In this document: positions 43,109-54,800 of the stretch, piece by piece | Layout of the letters: the number at the start of each line of letters is the position of its first letter | Position numbering within the stretch: the first letter of the stretch is position 1 | Notes under the pieces: model-generated | What the model saw: the letters and a program-made list of their open reading frames with translations, nothing else | Told to the model about the DNA's origin: nothing | Database searches by the model: none | Made by a program: the position numbers and the translations under genes | From: Aquipseudomonas alcaligenes | GTDB lineage: Bacteria; Pseudomonadota; Gammaproteobacteria; Pseudomonadales; Pseudomonadaceae | DNA: 64,000 nt | Reading direction: 5' to 3' | Assembly (NCBI RefSeq): GCF_900156545.1 | Contig: NZ_FTNW01000001.1 | Coordinates: forward strand, 682,001-746,000

Positions 43109-44779
43109 ATGAAACTGCTCAAGCTGCTGTTCCGCGACAACCGTCTGCCGCTCTCCGGCATCGTCCTGCTCAGCCTGTGTAGCGCCATGCTCAGCGTCGG
43201 CGTGATCGCCTTCATCAATCTCAGGCTGATCCGCATCGACGGCGCCCTGGCGACCACGCTGCTGAGCTTCCTCGGTCTGCTGGCGGCACTGCTGCTGTGT
43301 TCTGGGGCAGGGCAGGTGGCCCTGCACACCCTCGGTCACCGCTTCGTCTACCGCCTGCGCCGCAGCCTGGTACGGCGCGTACTGGACACCGATATCGAAC
43401 GCCTGGAGCAGATTGGCGGCGCCCGCATCCTCGCCAGCCTGTCCAGCGACATCCGCAACATCACTATCGCCTTCGTTTACCTGCCGGAGCTGACCTACGG
43501 GCTGATTCTCAGCATCGCTGCCTTTGCCTACCTGGCCTGGCTGTCGCCGGCGTTGTTCGGCGTCACCGTCGGCTGGCTGGGTCTGACCCTGCTGGTAGGC
43601 TGGTTCTTCGTTGGCAAGGTCAATCATCACATCCGCCTGTTGCGCGAGGCCGAGGACCATCTGTACCAGGACTACCAGGCGATCATCGACGGGCGCAAGG
43701 AGCTGGCACTCAACCGCGACCGCGCGCGCCTGCTCTACGACGAGGAGTTCGATCGTGACGCCCGTGCCTATCGCGATAACGTCACCCGCGCCGACATCTT
43801 CAATGGCCTGGCCGGCAACTGGGCCAACGCCATGGTGCTGGGCAGCATCGGATTGGTGTTCTTCTGCGCCAGCGGCCTGGGCTGGGCGCCGGCTGAGGTC
43901 GCCGCGACCTTCGCCCTGACCGTGCTGTTCCTGCGCGCACCGATGGTTGCCACCGTCGCCGCGCTGCCCAGCCTGCTGGCCGCGCGCATCTCGCTGGACA
44001 AGCTGGAGACCCTGGAGCTGGCGCCGGAAACCGCCGAAATCGCGGTGGTCGAAAACCTCGGCGAGTGGCAGAGCCTGCAACTGGCCGGTGTCGAATACCG
44101 CTACCCAGGCGAGGGTGACGAGGCCGGCTTCGATGTCGGCCCCGTCAATCTGGAGCTGCGTCGTGGTGAACTGGTGTTCCTGGTGGGCGGCAACGGTAGC
44201 GGCAAGTCGACTCTGGCGCGCTTGCTCACCGGCCTGCATCGCCCGGCTGCCGGTGAAATTCGCCTGGATGGACGCGTGCTGCAGCCCCATGAGTGGCAGG
44301 CGTATCGGCAACTGTTCGCCAGCGTCTACACCGACTTCCACCTGTTTGCGCGTCTGCTCGGCCCAGCTGGTACCGAGGTCGAGGAGTCGCTGGTGGGGCA
44401 ATGGCTGGAGCGCCTGCGTCTGCGTCACAAGGTGCGCTTCGCCAACGGGCGGCTGGCCGACACGCGCTTCTCCCAGGGCCAGCGCAAGCGCCTGGCGCTG
44501 ATGCTGGCGATGCTGGAAGGGCGAGACATCCTGATCCTCGACGAATGGGCCGCCGACCAGGACCCGCTGTTCCGTCGCCTGTTCTACCGCGAGCTGCTGC
44601 CGCAGCTGAAGGCCGCCGGCAAGACCGTACTGGCCATCACCCATGACGACCACTATTTCGACCAGGCCGACCGCCTGCTGAAGATGGATGGCGGTCGCCT
44701 CAGCGAACTCACCGGCGAAGCCCGCGACCGCGCCACCCAGGACGCGGTGCGTGAGATCGGCGGCACCCTCCCGGCCTGA
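43109..44779 (+). CDS. Cyclic-peptide-type ABC exporter (PvdE/SyrD family)
   Basis: A 556-residue half-transporter with six transmembrane helices in residues 1-310 and a C-terminal ATPase. Walker A is Gly-Gly-Asn-Gly-Ser-Gly-Lys-Ser-Thr (about residue 360), the signature loop reads Phe-Ser-Gln-Gly-Gln-Arg-Lys-Arg instead of Leu-Ser-Gly-Gly-Gln, and Walker B is Ile-Leu-Ile-Leu-Asp-Glu-Trp (from 474) with the Ala-Ala-Asp-Gln-Asp-Pro tail typical of this family. PvdE exports the acylated pyoverdine precursor to the periplasm; an analogous step for an acylated siderophore is inferred. Confidence 0.92.
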   Translation: MKLLKLLFRDNRLPLSGIVLLSLCSAMLSVGVIAFINLRLIRIDGALATTLLSFLGLLAALLLCSGAGQVALHTLGHRFVYRLRRSLVRRVLDTDIERLEQIGGARILASLSSDIRNITIAFVYLPELTYGLILSIAAFAYLAWLSPALFGVTVGWLGLTLLVGWFFVGKVNHHIRLLREAEDHLYQDYQAIIDGRKELALNRDRARLLYDEEFDRDARAYRDNVTRADIFNGLAGNWANAMVLGSIGLVFFCASGLGWAPAEVAATFALTVLFLRAPMVATVAALPSLLAARISLDKLETLELAPETAEIAVVENLGEWQSLQLAGVEYRYPGEGDEAGFDVGPVNLELRRGELVFLVGGNGSGKSTLARLLTGLHRPAAGEIRLDGRVLQPHEWQAYRQLFASVYTDFHLFARLLGPAGTEVEESLVGQWLERLRLRHKVRFANGRLADTRFSQGQRKRLALMLAMLEGRDILILDEWAADQDPLFRRLFYRELLPQLKAAGKTVLAITHDDHYFDQADRLLKMDGGRLSELTGEARDRATQDAVREIGGTLPA

Positions 44780-44791
44780 TTCCCCGCTGTG

Positions 44792-44815
44792 CCAGGCCCC
44801 GATGCAGGGGCCTGG
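44792..44815 (+). other. Hairpin after the exporter gene
   Basis: CCAGGCCCC (44792-44800) pairs with GGGGCCTGG (44807-44815), loop of 6. There is no T-tract, so it may pause transcription or protect the upstream mRNA rather than terminate. Confidence 0.5.
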
Positions 44816-44845
44816 TGCTGTCATGTTCGCGAAATAGAATTAAGT

Positions 44846-44872
44846 GAAAATTATTCTCATCTTCGTGCGTCT
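44846..44872 (+). promoter_or_regulatory. Iron-starvation ECF promoter of mbtH-NRPS operon, overlapping a Fur-like site
   Basis: AAAAT (44847-44851), 16 bases, then CGTCT (44868-44872) repeats the spacing of the receptor promoter and of PvdS-type iron-starvation boxes (TAAAT-N16-CGT, recalled). The -35 part also reads as a Fur-like site, GAAAAT-t-ATTCTC (44846-44858). The mbtH ATG lies 34 bases downstream. Confidence 0.65.
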
Positions 44873-44905
44873 TTAAAGCGTGCCATTTCTAACGAGGGAT
44901 ACCCC

Positions 44906-45109
44906 ATGAGCCTGGACAACCCGCAAACCACCTTCCTGGTCGTTGTCAATGACGAGCAGCAGTACGCCATCTGGCCGGCCTACAAGGCCGTGCCGGCCGG
45001 TTGGAAGGAAGACGGCGTGCGCGGCGACAAGGCGACCTGCCTGGCGCACATATCCAGTGTCTGGACCGATATGCGTCCGCGCAGCCTGCGCGAGGCCATG
45101 GACGCCTAA
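44906..45109 (+). CDS. MbtH-like NRPS accessory protein
   Basis: A 67-residue MbtH-family chaperone that binds adenylation domains and stimulates them. It has the family pattern of Asn-Asp-Glu-x-Gln-Tyr-Ala-Ile-Trp-Pro, Val-Pro-Ala-Gly-Trp and a late Trp-Thr-Asp-Met-Arg-Pro. The ATG at 44906 (Met-Ser-Leu-Asp-Asn-Pro) fits family length; upstream in-frame codons lie in the promoter. Its stop overlaps the thioesterase start (TAATG). Confidence 0.96.
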   Translation: MSLDNPQTTFLVVVNDEQQYAIWPAYKAVPAGWKEDGVRGDKATCLAHISSVWTDMRPRSLREAMDA

Positions 45110-45834
45110 TGCAGCTGTTCTGCCTGGCTCATGCCGGCGCCAGCGCCATGCCCTATGCACGCTGGCGCAAGCGCCTGCCGCGTTGGCTGGACGTCTGCCC
45201 GCTGGAGTTGCCGGGTCGCGGTGCTCGCGAGGGCGAGCCCCTGTGCCAGGAGTTGCCGGCGCTGCTGGCTGACCTGAAGCAGGCCTGGCGCCGCGAGTGC
45301 CAGGGGCCCTACCTGCTGTGGGGGCACAGCCTGGGCGCCATGCTCGCCTTCGAGCTGGCCCAGGCTCTCATCGGCGAGGGGCATGAAGCACCGCTGGCGC
45401 TGTTCGCCTCGGCCTCGCGCGCGCCCTCGCGACGCCTGCAGGCGCCGCGTCTGACTGCGCGCAGCGACGGTGAGCTGTTCGCCAGCCTCGATGGCTTTGC
45501 TCGTCTGCCGCGCGAACTGCTGGCCGACCCGCTGTTCCGCCGCGAGCTGCTGCCGGTGTTGCGCAGCGACTTTGCCTTGGCCGAGAGCTACCGCTACCAG
45601 CGCCGTGCGCCCTTGCCCTGCGCCCTGCATGTGCTCGGCGCGCGGCGTGACAGCCTGAGCGAAGACGACCTGCGCGCCTGGCGCCGCGAGACCCGCGGCA
45701 CCTTCACCCTGGAGTGGCTGGATGGCGATCACGCCTACTTGCGCCCCCAGGAAGAAGAACTGTTGTCCCTGATCGAATTCCATGCCTCGCGCCTGCTGCG
45801 GCACGAGGCGGCCGGCTTGCCCCTGGGCGCCTAG
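45109..45834 (+). CDS. Type II (editing) thioesterase
   Basis: A 241-residue alpha/beta hydrolase that clears mis-primed carrier domains. It opens with Leu-Phe-Cys-Leu-Ala-His-Ala-Gly-Ala-Ser, the type II thioesterase oxyanion strand, has the nucleophile Ser74 in Gly-His-Ser-Leu-Gly-Ala, and a late Gly-Asp-His-Ala-Tyr histidine. Start codon overlaps the mbtH stop by one base; NRPS1 follows after 23 bases. Confidence 0.94.
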   Translation: MQLFCLAHAGASAMPYARWRKRLPRWLDVCPLELPGRGAREGEPLCQELPALLADLKQAWRRECQGPYLLWGHSLGAMLAFELAQALIGEGHEAPLALFASASRAPSRRLQAPRLTARSDGELFASLDGFARLPRELLADPLFRRELLPVLRSDFALAESYRYQRRAPLPCALHVLGARRDSLSEDDLRAWRRETRGTFTLEWLDGDHAYLRPQEEELLSLIEFHASRLLRHEAAGLPLGA

Positions 45835-45857
45835 GCCACTCTTTGCGAGGTTCTGCC

Positions 45858-48800
45858 ATGAACGCACCTGTCACGAGCAACATTGCCCTGCAATGGACTC
45901 CGCTGTCCTTCGCCCAGCAGCGGCTGTGGTTCTTCAGCCGCCTGGAAAGCGGCAGCACCGCCTACAACATTGGCGGTCTGCTGCGCTTCGAGGGGCCCCT
46001 GGACCTGGACAGCCTGCGTCATGGACTGGATCAGGTCTACGCCCGCCATGCGGCACTGCGCACCCTGTTCCGCGAGCAGGATGGCCTGGCTCAGCAAGCC
46101 GTGCTGCCGCCCGGCTCGATGCCGCTGCAGATCATCGACCTGGAGGGCGGCGACGAGCACCTTGAGGCGATGGCGCGTGGTTTCATCGAGGCCGACTACG
46201 ACCTGACCCGTGGCCCGCTGGTGCGCTGCGCTCTGTATCGCCTCGGCGAGAACAGGCATGCCCTGGCGGTGGGTATGCACCACATCATCTCCGACGCCTG
46301 GTCGGTACGGGTGATGGTCGAGGAAATGGCCGAGTTCTATCGTGCCCGCCTGCAGCAGCGTCAGCCGTTCATGACGCCACAACCGGTGCAATACAGCGAG
46401 TACGCCGTGGGCCAGCGCGAGTGGCTGGATAGCGAGGCGGGCACCCGTCAGATGACCTTCTGGCGCGAGCGCCTGGGCAGCGAGCAGCCGCCGCTCAGCC
46501 TGGCACCGGACTTCCCCCACGACGCCCAGGCCGCGCGCCGCGCCGCCTATCGCACGCTGCAGGTCGAACCGGCTCTGGTGGCGCGTCTCAGCGACCTGGC
46601 CAAGGCCAATGGCGCGACGCTGTTCACCGTTCTGCTGGCGGCCCTGCAGCTGCAGCTGGCGCGCCTGTCCGGCCAGCGCGAAGTGCGCATCGGCGTGCCG
46701 GTGGCCGGCCGTGCCAAGGGTTTCGAGCGCCTGGTGGGTTTCTTCGTCAACACCCTGGTACTCAAGGCCGAACCGCGCCCTGAACTGTCGGTGGCTGAGT
46801 GGCTGACGCAAACCCGTGCCGGCCTGAAAGCGGCCCAGGCCAATCAGGAAATGCCCTTCGAGCGCCTGGTGGAAGAGCTCGCGCCTAGCCGTAGCCTGGG
46901 CCAGCAGCCGCTGTTCCAGGTGGCGTTCAACTACCGACGCCAGCATCCGCTGGCAGCCAACTGGCTGCCGGGCATCGAAACCGCGCTGGACGAGGTGCCG
47001 TCCAGCCAGATTCCCTTTGACCTGGCCCTGGATGCGGTGCGCGACAAGGGCGACCAGTTGTCGATCAACTTCGCCTATGCCGCCGACCTGTTCGCCGAAA
47101 GCAGCATCGAGCGTCTGATCAGCGGCTTCCTTGAGGTGCTCGACGGCTTCGCCACCTCGCCGCAGGCCGCGCTGGGCGAGCTTGGGCTGGTCAGCAGTGG
47201 TGAGCGCCGCTTGCTGACCGAGTGGAACAAGCCGCGCCAGACCTTCGATGCTGCGCGCCTGCTGCCCGCGCTGATCGCCGAGCAGGCGCGTCTGCGTCCT
47301 GAGGCCATCGCCTTGGTGCATGGCGGTGAGCGGATTGCCTTTGCCGAGCTGGAGTCTCGCTCCAACCAACTGGCCAATCTTTTGGTTTCCCACGGCGTAC
47401 AGCCGGAGTCGCGTGTCGGCGTCTCGCTGGAGCGCGGCAACGCGATGATCGTGGCGATGCTGGCGGTGCTGAAATCCGGTGGTGCCTTTGTGCCGCTCGA
47501 TCCGGACTATCCGCGCGAGCGCCTGAGCTACATGGTCGAGGATTCGGGGCTGAAGTGGCTGATCACCTCGTCCGATCTGACCGAGCGCCTGCCGCTGTCC
47601 TCTTCGGTTGAACCGCTGTATCTGGATCAGCTGGATCTGTCCGCGTTTGATTCGTCAGCGCCTGAGGTGCAGCTCCATCCGCTGAATCTTGCCTACCTGA
47701 TCTACACCTCCGGCTCCACCGGCCAGCCCAAGGGCGTGGCGGTGAACCATCTGGGTCTGACCATGCATGTGCAGACCATCGGCCAGCGCTACGGCATGAC
47801 CCCGGATGATGTGGAGCTGCACTTCGCCTCGATCAGCTTCGACGGGGCCCTGGAGCGCTGGACCGTTCCGCTGGCCTTTGGCAGCCGCCTGGTGATTCGC
47901 GATCAGGAACTGTGGAGCGCCGAGAAGACCTGCCAGGTGATCGCCGACGAAGGCGTGACCATCTCCTGCCTGCCGCCGAGCTATGCCCAGCAGCTGCTGG
48001 ACTGGGTCGAATCGCAAGGTCTGCAACTGCCGGTACGTTCCTGGACCCTGGGCGGTGAGGCCTTTACCCGCGAAACCTACGAGCGCCTGCAGAAAGTGCT
48101 GCAGCCGCAACGGATCATCAACGGCTACGGCCCGACCGAGACGGTGGTGACCCCGCTGATCTGGGAAGCTTATCCCGGTGACAGTTTCGAGGCGGCCTAT
48201 GCGCCCATCGGCAACCCGGTCGGCCCGCGCAGCCTCTATGTGCTGGATGCCGAGCTGAATCTGCTGCCCATCGGCGTGGCCGGCGAGCTGTATATCGGCG
48301 GCGAAGTCGGCCTGGCGCGCGGTTACTTCCAGCGTCCCGAGCTGACTGCCGAGCGCTTCCTGCCCGATCCATTTGGCCAGGCAGGAGAACGCATGTACCG
48401 CACCGGCGATCTGGTGCGCTGGCGCGAAGACGGCACCCTGGACTATCTGGGCCGGGTCGACCATCAGGTGAAGATCCGTGGTTTCCGTATCGAACTGGGC
48501 GAGATCGAAAGCCAGTTGCTGGCCCTTGAAGGCGTACAGGAGGCGGCGGTGATCGCCCGCGAGACACCGACCGGCAAGCAGCTGGTGGGTTATGTCGTCG
48601 CTCGCGACAACACTGATACCCATGCTCTACGCGGCGAGCTGGCCAAGGTACTGCCGGACTATATGGTCCCCGCGCAGATCATCGCCCTGGAAAAACTGCC
48701 GCTGACCCCGGCCGGCAAGCTGGATCGCGCTGCGCTGCCGGAACCGGTCTGGCAGAGCCAGGACTACGAAGCGCCGCAAACCGACAATGAGCGCATCCTC

Positions 48801-51800
48801 GCCGCCATCTGGGCCGACGTACTGGGTGTGGAGCGGGTAGGGCGCCAGGATCATTTCTTCGAGCTGGGCGGCGATTCCATCGTCGCCTTGCAGGTGGTAA
48901 GCCGTGCACGCCAGCAGGGGCTGGGCCTGACGCCCAAGGACCTGTTCCAGCAGCAGACCCTGGCGCAGCTGGCCGGAGTCGCCCGCCTTGTGGTCGCCCC
49001 GCTGGCCGAGCAGGGGCCGGTGACCGGCACCGCACCGTTGCTGCCAATCCAGGCCCGTCTGTTGGCACGTGAAGGCCTGGCGCCGTGCAACCAGTACCTG
49101 CTGCTGGAGCTGGCCGAGCCGTTGCCGGCCGCCCAGCTGGAGCAAGCCCTGCAAGCCCTGGTTCAGCATCACGACGCCCTGCGGCTGCGCTTCGAACAGC
49201 ACGCCGGCCAGTGGCAGCAAATGCATGCCAGCGAAGTCGGTAGTCCGCTGCTGCAACAGGTCGAACTGGCTATCAGCGAAGACCCGCAGCCGCACTACGA
49301 TGCCGCCCAGCGCAGCATCGACCCGGCCAGCGCCGCACACCTGCGCGGTCTCTATCTCACCCAACCGGGCCAGGCCGATCGCCTGCTGCTGTCCATCCAT
49401 CACCTGGTGGTCGATGGGGTGTCCTGGCGCGTACTGCTGGAAGACCTGCAGCGTGCCTGCCTGCAACTGGCCAGCAGCCTGGCGGTACAACTGCCGGCCA
49501 AGACCAGTGCCTTCAAAACCTGGGGCGAGCGCCTGGTCGACTGGAATGTGGACGCACAACTGCCGTACTGGCAGGCCCAGCAGACCGGCGGCGAGCTGCC
49601 CCTGCAGAGCCAGGAGGCGGGCACCGAAGGAACCCGCAAGCGCATCGAGCTGAGCCTGGACGCCGCCTTCACCCGCGAGCTGCTGCAGGCCGGCCAGCGG
49701 GCCTATCGCCTGCGTGCCGACGAACTGCTGCTGACCGCCCTGAGCCGCGTGCTGTGCAGCTGGAGCGAGCAGCCGGCGCTGACCCTGCACCTGGAGAGCC
49801 ATGGCCGCGCGCCGCTGTTCGAGGATATCGACCTGTCGCGCAGCGTCGGCTGGTTCACCAGCCTCTACCCCGTGCGTCTGCAGCCCGAGACCGAGCTGGC
49901 TGCCAGCCTCAAGGCGATCAAGGAGCAGCTGCGTGCCGTGCCCGATCTGGGCCTGGGCTTTGGTCTACTGGCCCAGCAAGGCCAATTGACCGAGCGCGCC
50001 CCGCAACTGCTGTTCAACTACCTGGGCCAGTTCGACGAGGGCGAGGGCGGCTTGCGTCTGCGCGAAGGCGGCCTGTGGCGCGAAGCCGATGCGCCGATGG
50101 ATGCGCCATTGGTCATCAACGCCGAGCAGCGTGGCGGTGCCCTGCAACTGCACATCGACTTCAACCCTGCGCAGCTGGCGCGCACCACCCTGGAGGGTCT
50201 GGTCGCACGTCTGCAGGATGAGTTGCACAGCATCGCCCAGCACTGTGCCAAGGTCTCGCCACGGCTGACACCCAGCGATGTGCCGCTGGCCGGTCTGAGT
50301 CAGGTCGAACTGGATGCACTGGCCGGCGTGGAAGACATTCACCCGCTGTCACCGCTGCAGCAGGGCCTGCTGTTCCACAGCCAGCTGGAAGGTGCCGGCA
50401 GCTATGTCAGCCAGCTGCTGCTGCCGTTCACCGGCCTCGATCCGCAGCGGCTGCAGAATGCCTGGCGCCAGTTGCTGGCGCGCCACGGCGTGCTGCGCAG
50501 CCGCTTCCAGCTGGGCGAGCGCCCGCTGCAACTAGTGCAGGCCGAGGTCGAGCTGGACTGGCAGGATCTCGACTGGCGCGGCGTTGCCGATTTCGAGACG
50601 CAGCTGCAGGCCTTCTGCAGCGCCGAGCGTGAGCGCGGCTTTGCCCTCGACCAGGCGCCGCTGCTGCGCCTGGCGCTGATCCAGCGCGGCGCCGGCGACT
50701 TCGTGCTGGTCTGGACCCTGCACCACCTGCTGCTGGACGGCTGGAGCAACGGCCTGCTGTTCGCCGAGGTGTTGGCCCTCTATCACGGTGACCGCCTGCC
50801 GGCGCCGGGCGGCCAGTTCCGTGACTATATCCACTGGCTCCACGGTCAGGATGCGGCGACCGAGCAAGCCTTCTGGCGTGAACAGTTGGCCCCGCTGGAC
50901 GGCGCCACCCGCATCGCCGGCTGCCTGCCGTGCCGCAAACCGGGGCAGGGCCATGCCCGTCATCCGCTGCCGCTTGATAGCACCACCGAACAACGGATTC
51001 GCAGCTTCGCCCAACGCCATGGCCTGACCCTCAACACCCTGGTACAGGCCGCTTGGGCCTTGCTGCTGGCGCGCCTGACCGGCAAGCGCAGCCTTTGCTT
51101 CGGCGCCACCGTGGCCGGTCGCCCGACCGAGCTGTCCGGCAGCGAGCAGATGCTTGGCCTGTTTATCAACAGCCTTCCCGTCGCCGTGCAACTGCCGGCC
51201 GAGCTGCCGCTGGGCGACTGGCTGGCCGCGCTGCAGGTGCAGAACCTGCAGCTACGCGAGCACGAGCACAGCCCGCTGCACGATATCCAGCGCTGGGTCG
51301 GCAGCGCCGGCGAGGCGCTGTTCGACAGCCTCTTGGTATTCGAGAACTACCCGCTGGGCGAGGCGCTCAAGCAGGCCGAGCGTGGCGAGCTGCGCCTGGG
51401 CCTGCCACAGAGCCATGAGTTCACCCATTACCCGATGACCCTGGCCGTGCTTCCGGGCAGCCGCCTGGAGCTGCTGCTGGCCTACGATCGCGCGTATTTC
51501 GATGCCCATGGCATCGCCCAGGTCGAGGCGCTGCTGCGCCAGGCGCTGGATCAGGTGTGTGGCGATCCGACGCGGACGCTGGGCAGCCTGCAGCTGAGTT
51601 CCGTCGATGAGCAGGCACGCCTGGCCGAGTGGAACACTCCGCGCCAGGGCTTCGATGCCGCCCGCCTGCTGCCCGCGCTGATCGCCGAACAGGCCCGCCT
51701 GCGTCCCGAGGCCATCGCCCTGGTGCATGGCGGCGAGCGGATTGCCTTTGCCGAGCTGGAGTCTCGCTCCAACCAACTGGCCAATCTGCTGTTTTCCCAC

Positions 51801-54800
51801 GGCGTACAGGCGGAGTCCCGTGTCGGCGTCTCGCTGGAGCGTGGCAACGCGATGATCGTGGCGATGCTGGCGGTGCTGAAGGCCGGCGGCGCCTTTGTGC
51901 CGCTTGATCCGGATTACCCGCGCGAGCGCTTGAGCTACATGGTCGAGGATTCGGGGCTGAAGTGGCTGATCACCAGCTCCGATCTGGCCGAGCGACTGCC
52001 GCTGGGTGAGAGCGTCGAGCCGCTGTATCTGGATCAGCTGGATCTGTCCGCGTTTGATTCGTCAGCACCTGAGGTACAGCTCCATCCGCTGAATCTGGCC
52101 TACCTGATCTACACCTCCGGCTCCACCGGCCAGCCGAAAGGCGTAGCGGTGAATCACCTCGGTCTGACCATGCATGTGCAGACCATCGGCCAGCGCTACG
52201 GCATGACCCCGGATGATGTCGAGCTGCATTTCGCCTCGATCAGCTTCGACGGGGCCCTGGAGCGCTGGACGGTGCCGTTGGCTTTCGGCAGCCGCCTGGT
52301 GATCCGCGATCAGGAACTGTGGAGTGCCGAGAAGACCTGCCAGGTGATTGCCGACGAAGGCGTGACCATCTCCTGCCTGCCGCCGAGCTATGCCATGCAA
52401 CTGCTGGACTGGGTCGAGTCGGAAAAGGCCGCGGAGGCTGCTGCGCTAGGCCAGCCGTCGTTGAAAGCGGCTTCGGAATGCTCATTGACTGATGTGTCAA
52501 CTGCGCTTCCTCAGCCGCTTTCGCCTAGCCTGACCGTCGCTCGCGACGCCTCCACGACCTTTTCGAGAATGGCGGTACGTTCCTGGACCCTGGGCGGCGA
52601 AGCCTTTACCCGCGAAACCTACGAGCGCCTGCAGAAAGTGCTGCAGCCGCAACGGATCATCAACGGCTATGGCCCGACCGAGACGGTGGTGACCCCGCTG
52701 ATCTGGGAAGCCTATCCGGGTGACAGCTTCGAGGCCGCCTATGCGCCCATCGGCAACCCGGTCGGCCCGCGCAGCCTCTATGTGCTGGATGCCGAGCTGA
52801 ATCTGCTGCCCATCGGCGTGGCCGGTGAGCTGTATATCGGCGGCGAAGTGGGTCTGGCTCGTGGCTACTTCCAGCGTCCCGAGTTGACCGCCGAACGCTT
52901 CCTGCCCGATCCGTTCGGTGCCGCTGGTGAGCGCATGTACCGCACCGGCGATCTGGTGCGCTGGCGTGCGGACGGCACCCTGGATTACCTGGGCCGCGTC
53001 GACCACCAGGTGAAGATTCGCGGCTTCCGTATCGAACTGGGCGAGATCGAGAGCCAGTTGCTGGCCCTCGAAGGCGTGCAGGAGGCGGCGGTGATCGCCC
53101 GCGAGACGCCGACCGGCAAACAGCTGGTGGGCTACGTTGTCGCCAAAGACGGCACTGACGCCAATGTCTTGCGCAGCGAGCTGGCCAAGGTACTGCCGGA
53201 CTATATGGTGCCGGCGCAGATCATCGCGTTGGAAAAACTGCCGCTGACCCCGGCCGGCAAGCTGGATCGCGCCGCGCTGCCGGAACCAACCTGGCAGAGC
53301 CAGGACTACGAGGCCCCACAAACCGATAATGAGCGCATCCTCGCCGCCATCTGGGCGGACGTACTGGGCGTGGAGCGGGTAGGGCGCCAGGATCATTTCT
53401 TCGAGCTGGGCGGCGATTCCATCGTCGCGCTCAAGGTGGTCAGCCGCATCCGCCAGCAGGGCCTGCAGTTGCCGCTCAAGGCGCTGTTCGAGCAGAGCCG
53501 TCTGGCCGATTGCGCTGCTGCCCTGCAACGCGAAGCCGCCGATGCGCCGGTGCTGCGCGCGCTGCTGAGGGGCGGCGACCTGCCGCTGTCGCATGCCCAG
53601 CAGCGCCTGTGGTTCCTCAATCGTCTGGACCCGAGCAACTGCGCCTACCATATGCCGGCAGGCCTCGACCTGCAGGGCCGCCTGGATCGCCAGGCGCTGC
53701 AGGCCGCTTTCGACCAGTTGGAAGCGCGCCACGAGGCGCTGCGTACGCGCTTTGTCGAGGTGGATGGCGAGGCGCGCCAGCGCATCCTGGCGCCGCAGGG
53801 CCAGCGTATCGACTGGTTCGACCTGCGTGAACTGCCGGCCAGTGAGCGTGAAGTCGAGGCGCGCGGTTATGCGCAGAAGCTGCTCACGCGCCCGTTCAAC
53901 CTGGCTTCCGAGCCGCTCCTGCGGGTGAGCGTGCTGCGTCTGGCCGATCAGGAGTACCGCCTGCTGCTGGTCCAGCACCACATCGTCTCCGATGGCTGGT
54001 CGATGCAGCGCTTTATCGGCGAGTTCGCCGCCGCCTACGCGGCGTTCGCCGAGGGCCGTACCGCGCAGTTCGCGCCGCTGCCGCTGCAGTACGCGGACTA
54101 TGCCCAGTGGCAGCGCGACTGGCTGAAGTCAAGCGAGGCCACGCGCCAACTGGATTACTGGAAGGCGCGCCTGGGTGAACACCAGCCGCTGCTGGAACTG
54201 CCCACCGACCATCCGCGCCCGGCTCAGGGTGCGCGCCAGGGCCTGCGTTGGCGCTTCGAGCTGTCGCCGTTGCTCACCGCGCAACTGCGCGCCCTGGCCC
54301 AGCGTGAGGGCAGCACCCTGTTCAGCCTGTTGTTGGCGGCCTGGCAGACCTTGCTGCACCGCTACAGCGGCCAGGAAGATATCCGCGTCGGCGTGCCGGT
54401 GGCCGGGCGTAGCCTGGCGGAAATGGACGGCGTGCTCGGTTGTTTCATCAACACCCTGGTGCTGCGCGGCGAGCCGGCGGGGCTTAAACCCTTCCGCGAA
54501 CTGCTCGGCGAACTGGCCCAGGCCAGCCGTGATGCCCTGGCCAACCAGGAATTGCCCTTCGACCAGTTGGTGGAAGCCCTGCAACCGACGCGCAGCCTGA
54601 GCCATCACCCGCTGTTCCAGGTGGCCTTCAACCACCAGCAGGTGGACTTTAGCGCCCTCGGCAACCTGCCGGGCCTGCGCGTGCAACCGCATGACCCGGG
54701 CGCCGCCGGCGCGCAGTTCGACCTGGCGCTGGATACCGAGGAGTCGGCCGATGGCAGCCTCAGCGGTTTCGTCAGCTACGCCGCCGAGCTGTTCGAGGCG

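Noticed and set aside
52422-52574. Insertion in A2 as an intein or a frameshift
   Set aside because: It is far too short for an intein, has no splicing-junction residues, and the adenylation reading frame and motifs resume intact on both sides.
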